Positions 39,895 to 51,829 of a DNA stretch of 64,000 nt are shown piece after piece; the stretch's first letter is position 1, and every line of letters starts with the position of its first letter. A program made the translations under genes and the position numbers. Below the pieces are notes generated by a model. It did not search any database. It saw only the letters and a list, made by a program, of their open reading frames with translations, and was not told the DNA's origin. This stretch comes from Steinernema hermaphroditum (taxonomy: Eukaryota > Nematoda > Chromadorea > Rhabditida > Steinernematidae): positions 5,642,001 to 5,706,000 of the forward strand of contig CM059625.1 of NCBI GenBank assembly GCA_030435675.1. Reading direction: 5' to 3'.

Positions 39895-42800
39895 ATGTGG
39901 CATCAGCTTCAGCATCAGCGGCGCCGTCGAGCGGTTGTCGGTAGCGGCATCGGAAGAATGCTTACTCACTACTCGACTCTACTTCTACTCTTATTACTCG
40001 TGAACGGTGGGTTACTGTCTTCTTTGTCTTCTTGCATAAGGGTTCCTTAAACCCTCATAGCTTTTAAATACCGCCTTTACTTTTTTTGCGTCGATTCGAT
40101 ATCCCTCATCCCTCGTAATTGTAATTGCCGTATTCGATCCTTGCTTTAAATCATCTGGATTCTTGTGAGTGCTATCGATTTGCTACAGAGTCTAGGGAGG
40201 AAACACTGAACAGCCACTCTAACTAGAGCTATTGGTTTCGCTTTCGCGTCTTCCGCAATAATGGACACGGTTGCTCCATAAAAGCACGAAAAGTAGATAC
40301 AACAAATCCTTTTGTACGTGGAGACTCCGTTTGCGCCCATCTAGCTAATGCCGTGGTGACAGTTATAGTAAGTGACTCATACGAAATGACACCGAAAGAT
40401 CTGTCTTTTTGCTTCCTTCTTTTGTTTTCGTTCCATTCGTTTGCCGCGATCAATTTTGATCGACTGGATTAGGAGCAACCAGACAGTCACCATAATCGTA
40501 TCAGAGGATGTTCTGTTTTGGATTGAAATATCTTGAGAACGGATTTCCTACAAACATAACCTAAGTTTGTATTGGACCAAAAATGAAACAAATGCACATG
40601 TTTACTTTAACCTTGTCAGGAGTCACAAGTCAACTGAAACCTCCGATTACCTCTCAATTCAAATGCCTCCCCAATGGATGCTGTGATCAGCACGAGTGGT
40701 GCCGTTTCTGGGCCTCGATCGGAGAGTGCAAAGGAAACCCAGACTGGATGGGTTCCAACTGCCAGCTCGCCTGCAGCACGTGCCCCATGATGAACCAAAA
40801 CAATAACATGAACATGAACAACGGCGGTAAGTGCGTCGAGTGGAAAGATCTTATCTGGCGGTTCCTCTGGCTTTCCAGGTGCTGGAAACAACGTTAATGT
40901 AGCACCGGCCGGGGACTGTAACGCAATCAGAGACGACCCCTCCACAGCTGCCATCAGAATGCTCAAAAGCGGATTAGTGAACCCCATCGAAGACATCTCG
41001 TCGAGGGTTCTCCTCTCCATTGATGATATCACCCGTTCAGTCTCAACCGGATGTGTACCGCAATTACAAACGGCCGACTGTCAGCGGTCCCTCTGCTACC
41101 ACATGTACTACCGTAGCTTCGACGGAACCTGCAACAATTTGAATAAGCCCCTTTTGGGTGCGGCCTTCCGGCCTTATCTCAGGTAATCCAATTTATCCAT
41201 TAGCACTGTGACAATTGTCTAATTTGTTGCAGACATCTTCCGCCCGAGTACGATAATGGAGTTTCGGAACCAGTCTGTATGTTCGCAAAAACACCGCTTT
41301 TTTGAGTCGTTTTGTTTCAGCGTCCCTGAAAGTAACTCGTCCAACTCCTCGCGAAGTCACTCGAGTGCTTCTCTCCAGCGCTCAGAACGTTCAGCACGAC
41401 AAGTTCAACAGTCTCCTGATGCAATGGGGCCAGTTCATGTCACACGATATGGCCAAGACCACCCTACAACCGTCAGCTCAGTGCACATCCTGTGATCCGG
41501 TACCCAGCAAGTGCGTCCCCGTCAGAATTTCAGCTCTCGACACGAACCAGGCGTAAGTTGAGCGATTTCAACATTTTTCTCCTGATTCCATCCCCATCAA
41601 TCTTTACTTGCCGGCAGTATAATTAACGTGACTTCCCCGGAGGGGCTATCTGGTTATCATCTGATTGTTTAACTCGCTCTCCCTTTTTGTCTTCCGATCA
41701 GCTGCGCAAAAGTGAAAGGGGCGATCACTTCCCGGACAAATCAGGGGGTCATCGAAGCCGCAAGGTCAGCATGCACACTTTCAAGTGGCTTAGTTCTGCT
41801 GTCTTATTTTCACTTTTTTCCCGACACGGACTCGGGTACGCGTCCTCGACATTCCCGACCGGGAGCGCTTCATTAAAACATGGCCTTCACCCACGCGGCT
41901 TGCGTCACGGACAACACCGTGTCGACTCGACGGAAAGGCGAGACGAATTTCGGAACCGAAAGGCGCAGGAAATTCCTGATTTGGTTTATAACCATTTGAC
42001 GGTTTGCACGATGTCACGTTACGTGAGAAGTTACGTAGAAGTCCGATTGCCTGTCTTGGCTGCCACTTGGTGAAATTGAAAAGAAACCGTCCGCGCTTTT
42101 CTCATTCAAGTGCCTTAGCAAAGAATCGCCCTTCTCCAATCTGGATGGAAGCGGCGCGACCGAAAAGAGATAAGTGAAAGTCGGTTGCAAAGGGATGGTG
42201 CTGATTAAACCGGTTCGGATCACGATGATGCGCGAGAGCATGATCTCTCTGCCATAAGGGCTGAAAGTAAAGTCTAAGGTCAGCCCGGCGCCATCGGCGA
42301 TGACGCGTAGTTGCGCGAACGCAGCGGAAGTGATGCAGAACGAGCCCGGCGGAAGATCAACCTTGACAAGCTAATTTCAGCTTCAAGCAGCGGCAATGCC
42401 TCAAGATCTCACGATCGGCTCCCGTTTGTGGTACCGGGCAGAACAGTCCTCGCGAGCAGCTGAACGAAAACACCGGCTTCATTGACGCTTCCATGATCTA
42501 TGGATCATCGTCGAAAGACCTCCACAAATTCCGAGATGGTCGCACGGGACTCCTCAAAATGGACGTCTTCAACAATCAGAGGGTTCTGCCGTTTGATCAC
42601 TCGAAATGCGGTTCTCCAGACAAGTGCTCGGCATCGTTCACCGCTGGCGACATCCGAGCGAATCTGTTCATTGGCCTTGCCAGTATGCACATTCTCTTTG
42701 CCCGTGAACACAACAGGTATATCTAGTGGTCGCCTTTTTAGTGATATCTCCAATTATCCAGAATTGCGACTATCCTGTCGAATATCAATCCCGGATGGAG

Positions 42801-43892
42801 CGGTGATCGCGTCTTCCAAGAGGGTCGTAAAATCGTCGGAGCGCAAGTCCAGGCAATCCTCTACCGCGAGTTCTTGCCCAAGATTCTCGGAAATGCATTC
42901 GATAATGTGATCGGTCCATACAAGGGATACAACCCCGACGTGAATCCTACTGTTGCGAATGTTTTCACCACTTCGGCTTATCGATTCGGCCACGGAATGC
43001 TTCAGGTTTCTACATGCCCTTATTATCTCTCATTTCCGGTTCAGGAACATTCCATTAATAAGTTGCTTTAGGAATTTTACCGACGCCTTGACTTCAACGG
43101 TGGTAACATCTCTCAAGGCGGCTTCAACTTCGGCGACGGCGTTTTCAAATCCGGCAAGATCCTATTTGAGGGAGGTATCGATCCGATTCTTCGCGGATTC
43201 ATGGCCACACCCGTGAAGAGACCTCACCGTATGACTCCGGCCATCACAGAACGCATGTTCGGAAGGTAACGATTGTTCCGTGTATCATTACAAAAGCAAT
43301 GCTCAGCACCGATCTCGGAACGTTGAACATTATGCGTGGCCGGGAACACGGAATCCCTTCATACAATAAGTGGAGAAAGTTCTGTGGCCATCCATTTGCT
43401 TCCAATTTCGACGATTTCGGCGATACGATCCTTGACGGCCGAATCCGCGCCGCCCTGGCGAGAAACTACCAATCACCCGGTAACCATTAGATTACGTCTA
43501 CGGTCAAAAAAAACGTCTCATTCAGACAATGTGGATCTCTATGTGGGCGCGATGGTGGAAGATCCGGTCATCGGCGGATTGGTTGGACAAACACTCGCTT
43601 GCATCATCGGCGACCAATTCAAACGTTCACGCGACGGTGATCGGTATGCAAATGGAGATCCGCCACCGTTCACACTCATTACCCGTCTGATTGCAGGTTC
43701 TACTTTGAGAATCAGGGAATATTCACGCCCGCACAGCTCGACGAGATCAAGAAGACGTCGATGGCACGAGTACTCTGCAACAGCGGCGATCACTTTGAAC
43801 TCGTTTCTCAGGATGCTTTCATCCTTCCCCAAGGTCAACTCACCCCATGCAACCAAATTCCCCAGATCGACCTCTCCAAGTGGAAGGACTAA
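39895..43892 (+). CDS. Secreted ShK-domain animal heme peroxidase (MLT-7/SKPO family)
   Basis: Oxidises substrates with hydrogen peroxide; nematode relatives act in cuticle and extracellular-matrix cross-linking (MLT-7, required at molting) or defence (SKPO-1). Eleven exons: 39895-40006, 40620-40826, 40879-41182, 41233-41276, 41321-41552, 42381-42716, 42762-43005, 43072-43265, 43307-43479, 43526-43643 and 43697-43892, 719 residues, all phases closed. A basic N-terminus precedes the signal segment YSTLLLLLLLVNG. The ShK domain (about 59-92) has all six Cys. The peroxidase domain (about 155-715) has the distal site QWGQFMSHD (His near 264), the catalytic Arg near 392 in GDIRAN, the proximal AYRFGHGM (His near 489) and RGREHGIPSY. 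The residues that bind heme by ester bonds in mammalian enzymes are replaced (see findings). Length suggests MLT-7 (about 724 residues), but I cannot separate it from SKPO paralogues. A second in-frame ATG is at 39958. Confidence 0.95.
40007..40619. other. First intron of the plus-strand peroxidase gene
   Basis: The donor ACG|GTGGGT and the acceptor CCTTGTCAG join the signal-peptide exon to the ShK exon in phase 1. One TGACTCA is at about 40374. Nothing else was recognised. Confidence 0.6.
41553..42380. other. Intron 5 of the plus-strand peroxidase gene (0.83 kb)
   Basis: The donor is GC|GTAAGT and the acceptor CTAATTTCAG. The paralogue on the minus strand has no intron at this site. Open frames inside it (for example 41687-42073) are not supported. 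Confidence 0.6.
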
Positions 43893-44303
43893 CCACTTGT
43901 GCCCTTCTTGTCCTTCGAAGTGCTCAATTCTCTCCACAGCTACCATTGTTTCTTTTGGCCACAGTTTTCTTTCGCACGGGTACTTTTTGTAATTTGTCGC
44001 ACGAAGTGGTGTCCTCTCAGTCAGAGACCTTTCCTCTCCCTTCTGTACTTGGGCGGTAATGCCCTCAGCTTCCTCTCTTCTCTCGCCTCTTCTTGCCGCC
44101 GAATGCAAACTATGTAAAGCTACTATGAAACTGTGATACCTTCATATTGAACCGAAGTCCATGCGCTTGCCTTTGTTTGTTGTACATACACCACGAGATC
44201 CGCTTTCCTGTATATGAAGTGCGCATGTGCATATTATTCTAATATTCTATTTCAGAAACACTGCTCAATGTATATGATACATGCAAGCCAATGTCACTTT
44301 GGT

Positions 44304-44309
44304 AATAAA
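44304..44309 (+). terminator. Poly(A) signal AATAAA of the plus-strand peroxidase gene
   Basis: Canonical AATAAA 412 bases after the stop codon at 43890-43892. Confidence 0.5.
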
Positions 44310-45008
44310 TTCGTCCTATATTCACGGTTTCCTCGATGACGTTCTGAGCAGTTGGCGAACATTGTTCGGTTTCTTACTTTCAGAATTCGTAGAAGAATTC
44401 ACTTGTTTCGCAATTTGAACATCTGACTCCGGAAAGACCTTGACAGAGCATCCGATCTTTGAAATATAAGCCGAACAGACTGATCACACTTATGAAAAAC
44501 GCTGTAAAGTCGCTGCTACAACTTACTAAAATCTGTGTATTTTCGATTTATTATCGTGCTCCCCGATGTTTGTCATTATCATCTCTGTCTTGAATAACAC
44601 GAATACCCATTGCCATACAATACAAAGACAATATAGTGATCGTTGTGATCGCCGAACAGAATGATCACAAAAGAATTATTCATCCAGTGGTTTTATGAAG
44701 CAGTGTAACAGCTACAAAGGCGGCAACTACGCCATTAATTAAAGCTACGTTTTAAAGTCGTCAATGCCTATTAGCGTTGTGCGACTTTTTAGAAAACTCA
44801 AATCGATTTCGATCGCACGGCGGGCAACACAACTATAATGGGGCATGAAAACAATCCCTACCGTACATATCTTTTCTTTACAGAAGCTCATCAACTATGT
44901 GGGGTGGGAAGCAAATACTGCTAAACTCTTGATTTTTGGTTTTTTGATTACTTTCTGCATTTTCGCTCCCTGCAATTGCTTTATTTGTGTTTGTGTTTTT
45001 GACTCTTT

Positions 45009-45197
45009 TTGAGATCGAGAATGATTCAGAATCGAGATGTATTTGATCTGGAAAACGGATATGATGAAGGCATTCAGGCTCTGTGCTGGTTTGAGGAAGG
45101 ATTTTCGGGTTCCTGGGTTCATTCAGGCAAAACCAGATTCATTTTCACTCCAAAAGGCGCAAAGGTCACCGCGGAAACTTATCGAGAGCTGATTTAA
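45009..45197 (+). mobile_element. Possible Tc1/mariner-type transposase remnant
   Basis: A 62-codon frame ends in HSGKTRFIFTPKGAKVTAET followed by YRELI. A Gly-Lys-Thr, hydrophobic, Pro-x-Gly-x-Lys-Val, Tyr pattern resembles the region after the second catalytic Asp of Tc1/mariner transposases. The catalytic residues are not present and no terminal inverted repeats were found, so this is at best a small relic. A chance resemblance is possible. Confidence 0.3.
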
Positions 45198-46619
45198 CTC
45201 TCACGAGTTAGTCATCTGGAGAATCCTGCGTTGTCAGGCACAAGTCCATCGAGTCCTCGAAACACGCGCTGAGGAAGCTGCTGATCAAACGAAGTCACAG
45301 CAGAATTGATCGTACGCATTTTGGATAATTTTCAAGTGATTCGACGCCTGCGGCTCAGTGGAAGGAAGGCATTTTGTTCAGGCTCGTGATTGTGGTATAG
45401 AATTTCCTCCGTTTTCTTCAGATATAAAATATATGGGACCCCGTGCGTTCTGTAAAGAGTTGTCAATGGTAGTACGTGTAACTGTATTTCTTCCAACCTT
45501 GTATTGTGTAAAAAAAGGATAATTATTGCAAGTGAAAGACATATCATTGAAGACGTCGTAGATGACATGTTACGTACCGGTTGTGCAGTCTGCGCTTTCA
45601 TACTCACTGCACATAGGGCATAAATAACTCCGTAATATGCGAAATGTCGAGAATGCTTAACAACCACACAGTACCGTAATAAGCTGTGTGTACTATATCC
45701 ATTCGTGCTGCGTGATGAAGCAAATTGTTGGGCTCCCACGGACATTGAGTTCTTCTGTTCACTGCAGTGGTTATTGTCAGAAAGTACTGACAAGGAAACG
45801 CTGACAAACAGGCTGTTAGTGTTACGTCTTGTCGTAACAATAGTTTGAGGGAGCGTAGAGCTCTACCTGGTGGGAGACCTCAAACTTGGGTAATTAAACC
45901 TTTATGTACAAATAACACGTAACAATTAAAAGCGCGAACACGTAAGCACATGAACGCGCTAGTCAACACAAACATAAGGCTGGCGCGATATGAATGGAAG
46001 AGACAGAGAGCGGTCGCTAGCCTAGACAGCATAGACAACACGCAGACGAGTACGGTGACCAATCGTGGTGAGACGCAGACAAACATTGAACACAGAATCA
46101 ATGCGTGTGGTCAGCACGCAACAGTTAGATAGGGTCCATTGCTAACCAATAAACCTTAGTGGGTCTGTAAACCTACGTTTCGAAGTAGCTGCCTCCATTT
46201 ATGTGTTTATTCGACCGATATTTGGCATAGTCAAGAAGTCTGTTTGCCTACACAAAAGATGTGAGTGATTGTTCCTAGAACAGTGAAAACTGAAAACGTT
46301 CATCAACGATTCAAACCAGGCTCTGTACCATTAGGTCGACTCCTTAGCGACTGTGCCACATGGACACTTCGAGCAGCGTGACGAAAATGGCATAATATCT
46401 TTGATCAGTAAATAATTTGGTGGGATGATTACGATGAAGCTTACATGAAGTATCAGAACAGTGTCTTCCATGTGCACACCAAAATGCCTTGTGACACGGC
46501 AATCTTTTTGTGATACAGTGAGTAGCTTATACACGACTGCTAACAATATAGGACAATTGTTTAAAATCTGCATATCTCTGATCTTGCTTGATGTTGGTCA
46601 GTGAAGTTGAGCAATTACC

Positions 46620-46625
46620 TTTATT
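46620..46625 (-). terminator. Poly(A) signal of the minus-strand peroxidase gene
   Basis: The plus strand reads TTTATT (AATAAA on the minus strand), 164 bases past the stop codon at 46789-46791. Confidence 0.55.
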
Positions 46626-46788
46626 ACTGAATACATCCAAGTAAAGATCCAATAGCAATAGAACACTTATTAGGCAGTATAAAAATCACAAAATGTACAA
46701 ATACGCTATTCCTGGGAGGAACTGAGACTCAACCCTTAACCGGAAGGGCGTTGGCGACACTAGAGGTTATGGCTGATGAGATAGTCGT

Positions 46789-49700
46789 TTAGATGACCTC
46801 CTTCCATTTTCGGAAGTCCGGACCAGGGACTTCCGAGCAGTCGACGAGGTCCTCACCTTTGTTCTGGTCAAAGGCGTTTCTCGGAACCGAAGTGATATGA
46901 TCGCCAGAGTCGCACAGGATGCGGGCAAGAGAGACTTTGCGAATCTCCTTGATTTGCTCCTTCGACAACACTTCCCTGTTCTCGTAGTAAAACCTGAACT
47001 CGTAGAAGATAAGATGCTTTGAAAGGCGCTTTGATTCACCTGTCTCCGTCGCGAAGACTCTTGAATTGCCTACCGATGATACAGGCCAAAGTGGGACCGA
47101 CTAGAGCGCCTTCGATGGGGTCCTCCAGGAGACTGCCCACGTACATGTCGATAGCCTCTGAAAGGATATGAATCTGTTTACACTTGATTTCTGTGGCTGT
47201 TATGTAATGTCATTGTCACTGGCAAGTGAGGCGATATATTATAAGCTGCCAACTTACCGACTTGTTTGTAAATAAGCTCAAGATTTCCTCGGACGATAGA
47301 GTTTGAGATTGTATGATTGAGATCTTCGAACGATTTCACTTCAGGCAACTTGCAGAGCTTTCGCCAAGAAGTGTAGCCCGGGATGCCGTGGTCTCTTCCA
47401 CGTTGAATGTTGATCGAACCCAGGTCCGAATTTCCGAATATTCTCTCCGTCACGGCCGGCGTCAGACGCTGAGGCATCTTAGCCGGGAGACTGATAAGAC
47501 CACGGAGAAGCGGGTCGACGCCGTTGTTGATTATGTGTGCGCTCTTGAACATGCCGTCGTTGAAGGGAATTCCGCCCACTTGCCGCCAGTTCTCATTGAG
47601 GAACGGGTAGAATTCCTGTGAACCAAATGGTTTAGGAATGTGCAGGCGACGCTCACATACCTGAATCATTCCGTGCCCAAAACGGAACGCGCATCCGGTA
47701 AATTCGTTGGCAATTGAAGGATTAATGCTTTCATCGTAGCCTTCGTAATCGTCCATGATGTCATGGAACTTACTACCCAGCACCCGAGGAAGGTACTCGT
47801 GGTAGGTGATACGTTGAACTTGAGCCCCGATAATGCGTCGCGTTTCGTGGAATAGACGGTCCTGATCCCAGTGCTGATTCATCTTTTGCAAAATGAGTGC
47901 AATTCTAAATAAGACTCGGTCGTCTGTTCTGTCGCTTATTGCTATTTACCTGTTATGCTCCCGAACAAACAAAGTGTGCAGTGCTGCGAGGCCAACGAAA
48001 ATATTTGCGCGATCATCGCCGGCAACGATATTTTGGGCTGAGTCCACGGGAGGAAACACACGTCCTCGAAGGATGTTAGTTTTAAGGAAAGCACCATTGC
48101 GGAAGATGAACTGATCCTTGCTGCTACTCCCGTAGATCTGAGCACAACGTGCGGATGGTGTTTTTAAACATCATGCACTTACCATTGATCCGTCGATGAA
48201 AGCTGTATTCTCGTTGAATTGTTCGCGGAAGCTGTTCTGACCAGATCCACAAACAGGCGTCGACCGCGCGACGGGGAGACACAAGAACCGACCGAATGTG
48301 GGATCATGGCGGCTGAGGTGCACGGAGAAACATTTTCCGTTGGCCGGAGTGCACGAGGCGCACTCTTGGTTGTTCAACATGGTCGTTTTGGAAACATCAT
48401 GTGCGATGAACTGTCCCCACTGCATGAGGAGAGCGTTAGAGGGATGTGTGATTTCGGCAGTGGAGCTAAGCAGGAGTCGAGAAGCTTCACGTGCCGGTGG
48501 ACGGATGTTGTTCAGCGAGGCTGAAGTCAATGAGTGGTGCAAACCACCTGAAGACCCTCCTTACAGGTCGGAGCACTGATTCCGTTGTCGTAATGAGGCG
48601 GCATGAGTCGAACGAAGGCAGAGAAGGCAGCGCCTTTTTGAGGGGCAACCAGATTATTGCACGTTCCGTCAAAGCTTCGGAACTTCAAATGGAAACAAAG
48701 GTTCTTGCCGCACTTATTTGGTGATACGGTAGAGACACATCCGAACTGAGCGTTGCTGTTGCGAACGTCACTGATGCCGATTACGCGGCGGAAAGAGTTG
48801 TCTGAGAAAGCGCAACATTAACCGCCTTGACTTCGGCTGTGGCTGTACCTTCGTGAGTTGTAGTAAAGGTGCAATCGGATTTTTTGAATTCTCCATTGTT
48901 TGGAGGCGTCAGATCGCTGATAACCATGCCTAAAAGGCCATTAGAGTGTTTCGCACCTTCTTCCCACGCGCCTGTCCCAGCACTCAGCTGTGCGTTTGAC
49001 CCATTTTGCTTTCGTTATCGACGCTGACCCGCTTTCTCGTCCGCAACAATAAAACTATCGAGTTTGACAACTTTCTTTGATGACCCGTTACATCATCGAA
49101 GCCACTGTATTGGTCTACTCATCCCACAGGCTACGCAGAGAACGAGCGTCTCAGAGAATTGGCGAGTGGGTGCATGCAGCCGGTGTGTGATGCGCAATCG
49201 AAACCGACGCATCGATAAAGGAGATCGCCTTTTCACTAATCAACGGCTCATTATCACCCAGAGGAGGATGCGTGTTGTGCAATCCTGTTGTGCTTGCGCC
49301 GCAAGCGGACAACGAAGCGGCGAAGCTCTCAGCTCGATGCGTTACGTAATCAATCTCAAACCTTTGCAAGACTTGCAGGAGCGCGGACAGTTCGACAGCA
49401 TCCATACGGCGTTCGTCTCGCATTCGTTGATACTGGCCCAAAACGAGCATAAGCGATGACGGTCGATGCACACGGTCGTTCCTAAACAAGGTCCCGTCCA
49501 ACATGCTTCAGCTGATTATTGACGCCACCGTTACAAACGTTACACGAGATCTGACAGTTGTCGTCCATCCACTCCTTGTTCGAATCACACTCTCCAATTG
49601 AGGACCAAAACTTGCATAGGTCGTGCTTGTCAATGCAATCCCTCTCCGTGGCTTGACTCTGAGCAGCCTCCTCCGAAGACTCTCCGGAGCCCTCTTCCTC

Positions 49701-50300
49701 GATGTCATTGCCTCCAGCAGCTCGAGTCACGAAAACTGCAAATTAAGGGCATTGAGGTGCATGCTCGTGGGCAATTGGAGCGAGTGTCTATTTGAGTTCC
49801 TATCGTTGTTGGATCATACTTTGATAGGTTCTTTCATTCTTTCTTTGATGGATCGGTTGCACCGTGTGGTCAAAAGACAAAGGTACCGCCCGAGGGCTTG
49901 AGAGGCGCAAAACATTTAACGCATACTTTTTTGAAACCCCTCAGAAATTTCATCAGTTAAATTCAGCTATGCGCACCGGAGCTGACGAGATCAGCGTTAT
50001 GATTAGAAACACTTTGAGACTCGGCGAGTTTGACGCCTTTAAAGATGGCGGATATCGATAAGAAGATTGTGAACGTTGATTTATTGAAGGAACAATGAGG
50101 GCAACTTTCCAGAACAGGGGTTAACTTTGAGGCCGTTAAGTTTTATGTTCTCGTTAATGCGAAGAAAGAGATTTACAGAGGGAGAACCACGACAACGTCA
50201 AATGGGATTAAGTGTCTGACACAGAGAGAGAGGCCTTACCGGTGGTGGAGAACACTAAAAGCAATAGAAGCCAACCACTAAGTGGCTGCAGAAGTTTCAT
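46789..50300 (-). CDS. Secreted ShK-domain animal heme peroxidase, second paralogue (MLT-7/SKPO family)
   Basis: Ten exons in transcript order: 50240-50300, 49529-49735, 48849-48929, 48565-48801, 48183-48520, 47950-48137, 47661-47904, 47258-47615, 47040-47157 and 46789-46993, 678 residues, phases closed. The signal peptide is [20 protein letters not shown]. An acidic Ser/Glu stretch (30-50) leads to a ShK domain (54-88) with six Cys. The peroxidase part has the distal QWGQFIAHD (His near 236), Arg near 351 in GDDRAN, the proximal FRFGHGM (His near 448) and [10 protein letters not shown]. It shares the domain order and several identical exon lengths (207, 244 and 118 bases) with the convergent plus-strand gene, so the two are duplicates. 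Some introns differ: the DNA for two plus-strand exons is fused here in 48183-48520 and again in 47258-47615, while 48849-48929 is separate. The likely role is oxidative cross-linking in the cuticle or matrix. The donor at 49528 (GTGGCG) is the least certain. Confidence 0.94.
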
Positions 50301-51829
50301 GGTGAAAGCTAATCGAAGCAACAAACAACCGTCACCTGTCTAGTCGGCAAGACGATAGACTTTCAAATATGGGCTTGACAGGGATATCATACATCCCATC
50401 CCCATCTACGTTTCGCCCCGTGGGCAGATCGGCCGGGGGCGCGACCACGCCCCGTCAGATCTGTCGCTCTCTCTCTCCCGCGATCCCCTTTCGCCTCTTC
50501 CCCCTCCTCGGATGGTATCACCCGAAGCATCACCGACTTCGGTCGAGTCAACAGAAGGCGACCGAAAAGAATCCGCAATCAAATCGGGTTCCTTGCACGG
50601 CTTCTGTTTTCTTCCTTTCGCTTCTTCCAGTAGTTCATCTATAAACATCTAGCCGGAGGGCGCCGTCAAAAAGTGAAACGTCCGCGCAACACGTATTAGC
50701 CGATCATTTTGGGCAGCGAAGAATGTGTGATTAGCCCTCGAGCTAAACACAATCGAATGGAACACTCGGTGATCGAAAGGAAAAAGCTTTGGAATGTGGT
50801 TTCGATGCTTCAGCTTTTTTTCGGCGACGTTTTGCTGATCAACACTCAACATGATCAACACAGTGATCGGGCGCCGAATCCTTCTTTGGCTAACCAGATA
50901 AGATAAGCCATTCGTATCGGTCACGCTTCCCTTGCCAATATCGGTACTGTAACATTCGTCGGTTCCCTTCAGGATGGTGCGATGGCTCGACATCCAATTC
51001 GCAACCGCAGTTCAGGATCGTCGCCTCACCGACGAAGGCCACACACAGAGGGCACGGGCGGCCTTGTGTGTGCAGTCACAGCGTGCGAGCAAAAAAATTC
51101 GATGCGCCATAAACAAATTACTTTCTCCGTGAATGAACAATCGCCACAGTTTGCTTTCTTCGCCCTTTCCGTCTCATGCGCAACTCTCGCTGCCTTCCGT
51201 TTCCATTCTCTTCGACGGCGGAATAAAGAAGAAAAAAAGAGAAAGTGACATTCGGGAGCGTCGAGAACGACTCGTCTCCAGAAGGCTGACCCTATTACTC
51301 ACCGCCATCCAACAGATCAAACAGGTGAATCGCTTAAAAATCGAACGCACTTTCTCCGTCTCCGCGCCGACCACTGATCTCTCTTTCACTCGTTGCTCTG
51401 TTTCCCTCCAATTTTCCATCACGTAACAGCGAACTTTTATTAGGGTGTGAAAACATCAATATACACAGACCAAACAACAAATCGACGCGCACCGTGGGGC
51501 GGACTGTGCACGCGTACACAAACTGTGATGTAGTAACGTTTATATACAGTTAAACGAATTGTAACAATGAGACGAGGATTGAGTTCTCGAGGGCATAAAT
51601 TAGTTAAAAGGTAGTTTAATTAGGAGCGAATTGTTCTGGAAAGAGGACGCATCGCGACCGAGTTCGCACGAAAAGAGTCGAGGAACCGTTAAAAGGAGAT
51701 GATCACCTGAATGAGGACGCTTCGAGGAAGCAGGGGCAAAAACAGGAAACAGTGGACGAGGAATAGGATAGGGCTGTATACTTAATAAGGAGGGAATGCT
51801 AACAACGACGTCTGGCTTGCAGTTGCAGT
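50301..51829. other. Upstream region of the minus-strand peroxidase and 3' flank of the acidic-protein gene
   Basis: No supported coding exon. The sequence includes CT-rich runs near 50465-50510 and short overlapping frames on both strands. It should contain the peroxidase promoter and, at its right end, the 3' UTR of the gene at 51830-52696. Confidence 0.5.
51436..51441 (-). terminator. Candidate poly(A) signal of the acidic-protein gene
   Basis: The minus strand reads AATAAA, about 390 bases past the stop codon at 51830-51832. Confidence 0.4.

Larger units (their letters stand above)
43893..46788. other. Convergent interval between the two peroxidase genes
   Basis: Holds both 3' ends, with a poly(A) signal for each gene, and a possible DNA-transposon remnant at 45009-45197. 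The remaining sequence is AT-rich without other recognisable content. Confidence 0.55.
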
